Positions 1 through 6,334 of a DNA stretch of 14,223 nt are shown here, in pieces (the first letter of the stretch is position 1; every line of letters begins with the position of its first letter). Source of the DNA: JBDRGX01 sp043817485 [NCBI: bacterium] (GTDB lineage Bacteria > JBDRGX01); contig JBDRGX010000125.1 in the NCBI GenBank assembly GCA_043817485.1, positions 1 to 14,223 on the forward strand. The letters run 5' to 3'. The notes under the pieces are model-generated. The model worked only from the letters and a program-made list of their open reading frames with translations, ran no database searches and had not been told where the DNA came from. Both the position numbers and the translations under genes were made by a program.

Positions 1-1
1 T

Positions 2-367
2 ATTTTTTCTTTATTATTATGTGGATTTTGTATAGGAATTTTACAAGGACTAATGGGTGTTGGTGGTGGCTTTATATTAGTTCCTATTCTAATATATATA
101 TTTCATATACCTGCAGCAATTGTTATAGGAACAAGTTTATTTATTATCTGTCCATCAAGTGCTTTTGGTTCAATAAGTCATATTCTTAAAGGTAATGTTA
201 ATTTTATCTTGGTTTTATTAATTCTTTCTGGCTCTATTTTAGGAAGTTTTATTGGCTCTCAATTAACAGAAAAAATAAGAGGCAAAAAAATTCGTTTCTA
301 TTTTATATTTATAATTTTAGTTGGGATAATTATGGTACTTATAAAAATGTTATCTCAATTAAAATAG
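2..367 (+). CDS. TauE/SafE-family membrane permease, C-terminal part (5' end outside window)
   Basis: The reading frame is open from the left edge, so the N-terminus is missing; the ATG at 53 is internal. The visible 121 or so residues contain the glycine-rich GLMGVGGGFILVP segment typical of TauE/SafE (former DUF81) permeases, followed by hydrophobic stretches broken by short polar loops, and end in a final transmembrane helix. The family exports or imports small sulfur compounds or other organic anions across the cytoplasmic membrane; the substrate cannot be read from sequence. A sulfatase gene follows 68 bp downstream on the same strand. Export of sulfate or sulfite released by that enzyme is therefore a reasonable inference, not a demonstration. 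Family assignment is good, substrate unknown. Confidence 0.8.
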   Translation: MFSLLLCGFCIGILQGLMGVGGGFILVPILIYIFHIPAAIVIGTSLFIICPSSAFGSISHILKGNVNFILVLLILSGSILGSFIGSQLTEKIRGKKIRFYFIFIILVGIIMVLIKMLSQLK

Positions 368-435
368 TAATATTATATTTTAAAATTGAAATAGTTTGTT
401 GCTTATTATTCGTAAAAAGTTGAAGGAGAAAAAAT

Positions 436-1920
436 ATGCCAAATAAAAATGTTATTTTAATAACATCTGACCAATTTCGTTGGGATGTTCTTGGTTGTTG
501 TGGGAATAAAGCTATTAAGACTCCTAATTTTGATAAATTAGCAAAACAAGGAGTTATTTTTACAAATGCTATGAGTTCAAACCCTATTTGTGTTCCTGCA
601 AGAGCAACTATTACAACTGGAAATCATTCTCATAAATGTACTGGGTTTAAATCAAATAGTGGGAGAATTAAGGATGACCAGATAAAAATAGCAGAATATT
701 TCAATAAATTTGGTTATGAAACATATGCTATGGGGAAACTTCATTATGTGCCTTATTTAAAAAATCGTTTAGTACATGGTTTTAAAAACTGGTAAATGAC
801 AGAATCAGGAAGAATTTTATGGCAAGAGGAATTAACAGGTAAAGATTTAGGTGGAGAAGATTATCATTCTTACCTTAAAAAAGTGGGTTTTGAAAATATG
901 GCTCGAGCACATGGAATTGGTAATAATGATGTAAGAGCCACTATATCTCCTGTTCCATTTGAACATTATGTTGATGTATGGATAATGAACAGGTCTTTAT
1001 TTTATCTAAAAGAACATTTAAAAAGATATGCTAATAAACCATTCTTTATTTGGATATCTTTTCCAAAACCACATTCTCCTTATGACTCTCCAGAACCATA
1101 CCATAAAATGTATAATCCTAAAGAAATTCCAGAACCTTTTGGTAGTATAGATAAACTTGAAAATAGAAATCCAGAACTTAAATTAAGACCTAATAAATAT
1201 GGCTGGAATTTACTGTCAAAAGAAGCAATTCAATTATCTCGTGCTAGATACTATAGTTTAGTAAGTCTTCAGGATTATGTTATAGGAGAACTTCTTAAGT
1301 TTTTAAAAGAATATAATTTAAAAAATAATTCTTCTATACTTTTTACTGCTGACCATGGAGATATGTTAGGCGATTTTGATCTTTTTTTTAAAGGATTATT
1401 ACTTAATGGTTCTGTTCGTGTGCCTTTTATAATTTCTTCTCCTTTTTTGAAAAACAATGGAATTAAACTGGAGCATCTTGTAGGATTAGAAGATGTTTTA
1501 CCAACCCTTTGTGAATTAGGTGATATTCCTATTCCAGAAAATATTGAAGGTAAAAGTGTATTACCTACTATTATAGAATCTAAAAAGAATTTACGAGAAA
1601 TTTATATTTCTCAATGTCAGGAAGAGCCAAATCAATTATATATGGCATTTGATGGTAAGTTTAAATATTGTTATGCAGAATGGCATGGAATTGAAGAATT
1701 GTATGATTTAAAAAATGATCCTAATGAATTACATAATTTATCCAAAGATAAAAGATATAGAAACAAACTTTCAGATTTTAAAGATGCTGTTATAGAATGG
1801 TGTAAGAAAAATAATGATTATAAAATGTTAAATGAAAAAGGAAAACTTAAAATTTCGGATCCAAATTCAAATTTATTTATTAAAGAAACTGCAAAAGTAA
1901 TGGGTTGGCGTAAATATTAA
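436..1920 (+). pseudogene. Type I (formylglycine) sulfatase interrupted by an in-frame TAA
   Basis: Two fragments in the same frame, 119 aa (436-795) and 374 aa (796-1920), are separated only by TAA at 793-795. Read through, they give 494 residues, a normal sulfatase length. The first half has the N-terminal ILITSDQFRWD strand with metal-binding Asp12 and the activation motif C52-V-P-A-R with T58 and G62, where C52 would be converted to formylglycine. The second half has KPHSPYD, the ADHGD metal/catalytic segment, a Lys in FFKG and the YDLKNDPNELHNL C-terminal signature. Neither half alone holds a complete active site. No signal peptide is visible, so the intact enzyme would be cytoplasmic. 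A good SD (GAAGGAG, 422-428) precedes the first ATG. The second ATG at 796 directly follows the stop but has no SD. It could be a recent nonsense mutation (for example GAA to TAA), a sequencing error, or two chains made by reinitiation. Confidence 0.8.
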
Positions 1921-1987
1921 TTTTAAAAAAAATATAATTAGAATCAGTAAAAAATGCTAAAGAAAAATGTGAAAAAATAATAAAGCC

Positions 1988-2007
1988 AAATTTATATTTA
2001 TAAATTT
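1988..2007. terminator. AT-only inverted repeat between convergent genes, possible weak terminator
   Basis: A perfect 9-bp inverted repeat (AAATTTATA / TATAAATTT, 2-bp centre) lies in the 102-bp gap between the convergent sulfatase and hypB genes. T-rich sequence follows on the + side. The position suits a bidirectional terminator, but the stem has no G-C pairs and would be weak, so in this AT-rich background it may be chance. Nothing else is recognisable in 1921-2022. Confidence 0.25.
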
Positions 2008-2022
2008 TATTTTCAATAAATA

Positions 2023-2727
2023 TTAAAGGAGTTTTTTATTTGATATTGAAATTGATTTGTAAGAAATTATTTTATCTTTAATCGCTTCTATTAAATTAAC
2101 TATATCCTTTTTATTTTTCACAGATGTTTTAAATATTTTAGCTTTTGGATTTATTTTTTCTATATTTTTCTCAACTTGCTTAATATTATATTTAAAATAT
2201 GGAAGTAAATCTGTTTTGGTTATTAAAACCATATCACTATTATAAAATATGGGTGGATATTTACTAACTTTATCATCACCTTCAGAAATAGAAGTTATGG
2301 AAATTCTTAAATTTTCCCCTAAATCAAATTCAGCTGGACAGACAAGATTTCCTATATTTTCAATAAACAATATATCTATATTGCTTTGTTTTAATGATTT
2401 AAAAGCTAATGAAATCATTCTGGAATTAAGATGACAAGCATTTCCAATATTGTCAGTATTTATCTGCACAACAGGAATTCCAATTTTTTTGATTCTACAA
2501 GCATCTTTATCAGTGGAAAGATCGCCTTCTATTACTGCTATTTTGAAAGTTTTTTTCATCAATTTTATAAGAGATTCAAGAATAGTTGTTTTTCCACAAC
2601 CAGGTGATCCCATTATATTTATAACAAAAATATTTTTATCTTTGAACAATTTTCTATTTTTTTTAGCATCTTTTTCATTTACTTCTAATATATTTTTTGA
2701 TAAAATAATTTTTTCCATTTGTATCAT
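2023..2727 (-). CDS. hypB: HypB, hydrogenase nickel-insertion GTPase
   Basis: HypB is a cytoplasmic GTPase that works with HypA to load nickel into the [NiFe]-hydrogenase large subunit. The 234-aa product has the P-loop GSPGCGKTT (residues 40-48), the EGD segment (67-69), the metal-site pair C98-H99, the ENIGNLVCP motif with C130 (third ligand of the G-domain metal site) and the TKTDLLPY guanine-specificity region. It lacks the N-terminal CxxCGC high-affinity nickel motif of E. coli HypB and has no histidine-rich stretch, so it is the short form. The start at 2727 is supported by an AAGGA site just upstream; the Met three codons later has none. It lies 43 bp downstream of hypA, so the two are probably cotranscribed. 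Confidence 0.95.
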   Translation of the reverse strand: MIQMEKIILSKNILEVNEKDAKKNRKLFKDKNIFVINIMGSPGCGKTTILESLIKLMKKTFKIAVIEGDLSTDKDACRIKKIGIPVVQINTDNIGNACHLNSRMISLAFKSLKQSNIDILFIENIGNLVCPAEFDLGENLRISITSISEGDDKVSKYPPIFYNSDMVLITKTDLLPYFKYNIKQVEKNIEKINPKAKIFKTSVKNKKDIVNLIEAIKDKIISYKSISISNKKLL

Positions 2728-2748
2728 ATTAATTCCTTTTTAATATTA

Positions 2749-2768
2749 TGCAGACCATATAGTCTGCA
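2749..2768 (-). other. Intercistronic hairpin between hypA and hypB
   Basis: A perfect 7-bp stem (TGCAGAC / GTCTGCA) with a 6-nt loop fills most of the 43-bp hypA-hypB spacer, just upstream of the hypB ribosome-binding site. It is the only G-C-containing stem of this size noticed in the hyp region. No T-tract follows in the transcribed direction, so it is not a standard terminator. It could be an RNA processing or stability element, or tune hypB translation. Confidence 0.4.
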
Positions 2769-2770
2769 AT

Positions 2771-3121
2771 TTAATTGTATTCTACACTATCTATAAGAAG
2801 TTCATTTCCACATAATAAATTCAAATTTGTACTTCCGCATTTTTTACACAAAAAGTGTATGTTAAAAGTATTATTAAAAGTTATATTATTTTTACATTCA
2901 TTGCATTTCATTTTAACAGGAATAATTTTTATTATTAATTTTGTATTTTCATACTTAGTTTTTTTTGATAAAATTTCAAACGCAAAATTTAAAGATTCAG
3001 GCATAATTGTTTTTAAAATTCCTATTTTTAAATTTATTTTTTTTATTTCAGATATTTTTTCTTTTTTACATTTTTTATTTAGTATATTTATTAAGCTTTT
3101 AACTATTGAAAATTCATGCAA
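2771..3121 (-). CDS. hypA: HypA, hydrogenase nickel-insertion metallochaperone (TTG start)
   Basis: HypA binds nickel at its N-terminus and passes it, with HypB, to the large-subunit precursor. The 116-aa product has the invariant MHE start, in which His2 is the essential nickel ligand, and the structural zinc site C73-x2-C76 / C92-x2-C95. It ends with the family's GNELLIDSVE strand. The start codon is TTG at 3119-3121: only this start yields Met-His-Glu, and a good SD (GGGAG, 3128-3132) lies 6 nt upstream. The gene begins 158 bp after the HypC-HydE fusion and is followed by hypB. It could be a continuation of the hydrogenase operon or a separate hypAB unit; I see no convincing terminator or promoter that decides this. 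Confidence 0.94.
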   Translation of the reverse strand: MHEFSIVKSLINILNKKCKKEKISEIKKINLKIGILKTIMPESLNFAFEILSKKTKYENTKLIIKIIPVKMKCNECKNNITFNNTFNIHFLCKKCGSTNLNLLCGNELLIDSVEYN

Positions 3122-3149
3122 ACTATTCTCCCTCTATATTAAATTTAGC

Positions 3150-3164
3150 CTTTTAAGTTAAAAG
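3150..3164. repeat. Short palindrome upstream of hypA
   Basis: CTTTTAA-G-TTAAAAG is a perfect 15-bp palindrome with a single central base, 29 bp upstream of the hypA start codon in the 158-bp gap after the HypC-HydE gene. It could be an operator for a separate hypAB promoter. It does not resemble the GTGATA-N2-TATCAC sites near rex. The rest of the gap is low-complexity A/T sequence with no clear promoter or terminator. Confidence 0.25.
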
Positions 3165-3279
3165 TATTTGTTTTCAGAATATTAACTAATTTTTTATTTT
3201 GAATTCTCACTTTTATGAAAACAAGGGATAGGACAATTACTTTTTTAAAAAAATTACACAAATTCTATTTTACAGAAGT

Positions 3280-4461
3280 TTAATTAATTCCTAAATCAGT
3301 TGGTGCTCTACCAATTGAATATAATAAATCAAGAACATATTTAATTCTTGTTTTTACATTTTCATTTGCACATACTCGTTCTGGATAAATTTCATAGAGT
3401 TCCTTGTATTTTTTGGGAGTTACGTTTATCATAAGAGAATTTGCTCCTGCCATTAATCCATTTTTTGCCCCATTATTTTTGTCTATAGTTTCCATAGCAG
3501 TGGTTACTACTATTTTACTTTCTGGATATAATATTCTTGTTCTTGCAATTGTATTTAAGCACTGTTCTATACTTGGAGTTTTTTCAATAGCAAGTGGAGT
3601 ATCTTTATGCGGAATAAATGGACCAAAAGAAAACATTTCTGTTTGAAGTTCTGCAGTAAGATGTATATCATTTATTATATTATCTTCTGTCTGATCAGGT
3701 AACCCAAATAAAAAACCAGTAAGTACAAGAAATCCCATTTTATTTAATTTTTTTATAATGTTTATTCTATTTTCTAATTTAAAACCAGGTTTTAATTTTT
3801 CATATAATTTTTTTTTGCTTGTTTCAAAACGCATAAGCACACCTCTTGCACCTTCATTATATATTTTTTCATATGTAGATATGTCTCTTTCTCCTATGCT
3901 TACAACAAGAAGCGTATTGCTTTTTACTCTTATTTTTTTTATTATATTAACAAGTATTTCATCTGTATACCAATCATCTTCTCCTGATTGTAATACAAGA
4001 GCTTTAAATCCTAATGCATTAACAGCGTAATTTGCAGCAAAAATAATTTCATCCACTGTCATTCTATATCTTTTTATATTTTTATTACTTTTTCTTATTC
4101 CACAATATAAACAATCATTTTTACAATAATTAGAAAATTCTATTATACCGTGAACACAACATGAATTTCCTGAATGCTGTTGTCTTACTGAATTTGCAAT
4201 TTGATACAATGTTTTTGGTTCTTGTGCAAGCCTTAAATCAGTTTCTTTTAACTTCAAAAAAATTTCTTTCCATGTTTTAAGTAATTCCAATGCCTTTTTT
4301 TCAGGCACTTTGCTTATAACAAAACCTCCTTGAGCATAAACATATTCACCAGAATTTACTTCAAAAAATTCATTTCTGGCTTTTCTTAATTCTCCAAAGT
4401 AATCAACAATAACAAATTTGCCATTTACTTCTTTTATTTTTCCTGGGATTGAATAGCACAT
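3280..4461 (-). CDS. hydE: HypC-HydE fusion: [NiFe] Fe-carrier domain joined to a radical SAM hydrogenase maturase
   Basis: One 393-aa chain joins two maturation proteins. Residues 1 to about 70 resemble HypC/HupF: the MCYSIPGKI start keeps the Cys2 that binds the Fe(CN)2CO precursor in HypC, followed by the beta-barrel segment SGEYVYAQGGFVISKV. The conserved HypC His in that segment is Gln44. From about residue 100 on it is HydE: IIEFSNYCKNDCLYCG carries the radical SAM cluster motif C113-x3-C117-x2-C120, followed by LQSGED, RFETSKKKLYEKLKP, GPFIPHKDTPL, TTAMET and the GANSLMINVTPKKYKELYEIYP C-terminal block. HydE finishes the mononuclear Fe-CO-CN unit made by HydG in [FeFe]-hydrogenase maturation. 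Fusion to HypC in a [NiFe] operon suggests it hands an iron-diatomic unit to the [NiFe] large subunit (inference). It starts 6 bp after the hydG stop with no visible SD, so it is probably translationally coupled. Confidence 0.9.
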   Translation of the reverse strand: MCYSIPGKIKEVNGKFVIVDYFGELRKARNEFFEVNSGEYVYAQGGFVISKVPEKKALELLKTWKEIFLKLKETDLRLAQEPKTLYQIANSVRQQHSGNSCCVHGIIEFSNYCKNDCLYCGIRKSNKNIKRYRMTVDEIIFAANYAVNALGFKALVLQSGEDDWYTDEILVNIIKKIRVKSNTLLVVSIGERDISTYEKIYNEGARGVLMRFETSKKKLYEKLKPGFKLENRINIIKKLNKMGFLVLTGFLFGLPDQTEDNIINDIHLTAELQTEMFSFGPFIPHKDTPLAIEKTPSIEQCLNTIARTRILYPESKIVVTTAMETIDKNNGAKNGLMAGANSLMINVTPKKYKELYEIYPERVCANENVKTRIKYVLDLLYSIGRAPTDLGIN

Positions 4462-4467
4462 GTTTTT

Positions 4468-5856
4468 TTAGATAGATATATCTTTAATGAATATATCTAT
4501 GCTTCCTTTTTTAATTTTTTTTAAGTATTTTTTTGTTTTATTTGCTATAATAGGATTATCTATTTTTTCAAGATAATAATTTATAATTTCATAACCCTTT
4601 TGGTACAATTTTGGAGATGCAAAATTTTCAAGATATTCAGCAAAAGTTAAAAGTCCATTAGGTCTGCAAAATTTATGAATTTCACCAGATTTGGAAAGTT
4701 TCATAAAATCCTTACCTATTCTACCTGTGCGATAACATGCAGTACAAAAGCTTGGAAGAAGTTTGTCGTTCAATACATCAAAAATAATTTCTTCTACTTT
4801 TCTTTTATCATTAATAACAAATTGAACTCTATCATCTTTTTTTCCATAACCATCTGTAACTGTTACTGAACCTGCTGATGTTTGAGAAATACCTATTTTA
4901 AAAGCTATTTTTCTTATGTTAGGAGTTTCTCTTGTACTTATAATAAGTCCAGTATAAGGTATGGCTAATCTTAAAATAGCAATAAGTTTTAAAAAATCTT
5001 GATCCGAAACAAGATATTTAGGTTTATATTTAACTGATGGAGCAGAACAAAATCTAGGAACAGATATAGTATGAGGTCCTATTTCACTGATTTTGTCCAT
5101 ATATTGAGCATGTGAAACAAGTCCAAGTATTTCAAATCTCCAGTCATAAAGTCCAAATAAAACTCCTAACCCTCTGTCATCAAGTCCTGCTTCTAAAGCT
5201 CTATTATGAGCTGTAATTTGCCTATTATAATCAGATTTTGGTCCTTTATGTAGTTTTTCGTATGTTTGGCGATGATAAGTTTCTTGAAATAATTGATAAG
5301 TTCCTATATTTGTCTTTTTCAATTTTTTGTAATTATCTACTGTAGTAGCGGCGATATTTACATTTATCCTTCTTATATTTCCTTTTTTTGTTTTTACTGA
5401 GTATATTGTATCAATAACTTGAACAACATAATCAATATCATTTACTTTTGGATCTTCTCCAAATTCAAGAAGTACTCTTTTATGCCCCATATTTATAAGT
5501 ATTTCCACTTGTTTTTTTACTTGCTCAATGGTGATTTTTTTTCTTTTCAATTCCATATTACTTATGTGGAAATTACAATATTCACAATCATTTACACAAA
5601 AATCAGAAACATAAAGCGGAGCAAAAAGCACTAATCTTTCACCATAAATTTCATTTTTTATTTTTGCTGCTACTTCAAAAAGTGCTTGTTCTAATTCCGG
5701 TATTTTTAAATTTACCAGATATCCAACATCTTTAAGATTTAATCCTTTTTTGTCTTTTGCTTTATTTAAAATATCATTTATAATTTCTTTTGAAGGATTT
5801 TCAGTTTTTTTTAATAACTCATTTATTTTTAATTCATCAATTATATTTTGATTCAT
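4468..5856 (-). CDS. hydG: HydG-type radical SAM tyrosine lyase (CO/CN- synthase)
   Basis: HydG cleaves tyrosine with SAM and assembles an Fe-CO-CN synthon on a second, iron-bearing cluster. The 462-aa product has the N-terminal radical SAM motif C87-x3-C91-x2-C94 (FCVNDCEYCNF) and the C-terminal auxiliary-cluster motif C371-x2-C374-x22-C397, which separates HydG from the thiamine enzyme ThiH. It also has QLFQETYHRQTYEKLH, LFGLYDWRFE and GPHTISVPR; His262 in the last is a candidate ligand of the labile 'dangler' iron. Length matches the family. It sits between the [NiFe] maturation protease (10 bp upstream) and the HypC-HydE fusion (6 bp downstream), not with HydF or an [FeFe]-hydrogenase. 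No SD precedes the ATG. This is not the hydrogenase gamma subunit, which is also called HydG in archaeal literature. Confidence 0.94.
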   Translation of the reverse strand: MNQNIIDELKINELLKKTENPSKEIINDILNKAKDKKGLNLKDVGYLVNLKIPELEQALFEVAAKIKNEIYGERLVLFAPLYVSDFCVNDCEYCNFHISNMELKRKKITIEQVKKQVEILINMGHKRVLLEFGEDPKVNDIDYVVQVIDTIYSVKTKKGNIRRINVNIAATTVDNYKKLKKTNIGTYQLFQETYHRQTYEKLHKGPKSDYNRQITAHNRALEAGLDDRGLGVLFGLYDWRFEILGLVSHAQYMDKISEIGPHTISVPRFCSAPSVKYKPKYLVSDQDFLKLIAILRLAIPYTGLIISTRETPNIRKIAFKIGISQTSAGSVTVTDGYGKKDDRVQFVINDKRKVEEIIFDVLNDKLLPSFCTACYRTGRIGKDFMKLSKSGEIHKFCRPNGLLTFAEYLENFASPKLYQKGYEIINYYLEKIDNPIIANKTKKYLKKIKKGSIDIFIKDISI

Positions 5857-5866
5857 ATATTTTTAT

Positions 5867-6331
5867 TTATTTTTTTTGAAAATTAGAAATAAGTAATTCT
5901 ACTTTTTTTACCATATTAGGAATTTTTTGTTTTATTAAGTTTGTTAAATTCAAACCAAATTCTGTATTAGACGGTTCAATCCCAACAACCATAATATTAT
6001 ACTCATGATTTATTTCAAAAGCAATTTTTAACGTTTCATGAAGAGCCAATCCGTGTGTTGTAACTCCAGAATCAGCATTTATAAAATTTACATTTTTGGG
6101 ATTAAATACCTTAATAGTTCCTGGTTTTTTATTCATTTTAACAGCATCTATAATTATAATAAATTCATAATCAAAATATTTGATAACATCAAGTCCTGAT
6201 ATATTTTTACATATAAATCTTACATTAGCAAATGTATTTTTTTTTTCAAGATATTCTACTACATGTATTCCAATAGCATCATCTTTTCTAAAAATATTTC
6301 CTACTCCAATAACAGATATGCCTTTTTTCAT
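5867..6331 (-). CDS. [NiFe]-hydrogenase maturation endopeptidase (HycI/HyaD/HoxM family)
   Basis: This protease removes the C-terminal tail of the large subunit once nickel is in place, locking the active site. The 154-aa product has the N-terminal GVGNIFRKDDAIG motif (canonical GxGN-x4-DDG-x-G, here with Ala in place of the first Gly) and the nickel-sensing positions Asp17, Asp62 and His93; the last two fall at exactly the numbering known for E. coli HybD. It starts 3 bp after the large-subunit stop and ends 10 bp before the HydG-type maturase, so it is certainly in the hydrogenase operon, and its substrate is presumably that large subunit. No SD is visible before its ATG, so translational coupling to the large subunit is likely. 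Confidence 0.94.
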   Translation of the reverse strand: MKKGISVIGVGNIFRKDDAIGIHVVEYLEKKNTFANVRFICKNISGLDVIKYFDYEFIIIIDAVKMNKKPGTIKVFNPKNVNFINADSGVTTHGLALHETLKIAFEINHEYNIMVVGIEPSNTEFGLNLTNLIKQKIPNMVKKVELLISNFQKK

Positions 6332-6334
6332 TTA

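Noticed and set aside
793-795. Recoding of the sulfatase stop as selenocysteine or pyrrolysine
   Set aside because: The codon is TAA; selenocysteine uses TGA and pyrrolysine TAG. Many genes here end normally at TAA, so genome-wide reassignment is excluded.
2450-3161. Long open frames on the + strand opposite hypB and hypA
   Set aside because: They are shadows of well-recognised genes on the other strand, with no family motifs and phenylalanine/leucine/isoleucine-rich composition expected from antisense A/T-rich DNA.
3280-4461. Biotin synthase or PylB-like radical SAM protein
   Set aside because: The FSNYCKNDCLYCG, LQSGED and GPFIPHKDTPL segments are HydE signatures, the N-terminal HypC-like domain has no counterpart in BioB or PylB, and no biotin or pyrrolysine genes are nearby.
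4468-5856. Thiamine biosynthesis tyrosine lyase ThiH instead of HydG
   Set aside because: ThiH lacks the C-terminal C-x2-C-x22-C auxiliary-cluster motif, which is present here at C371/C374/C397, and the length and hydrogenase context fit HydG.
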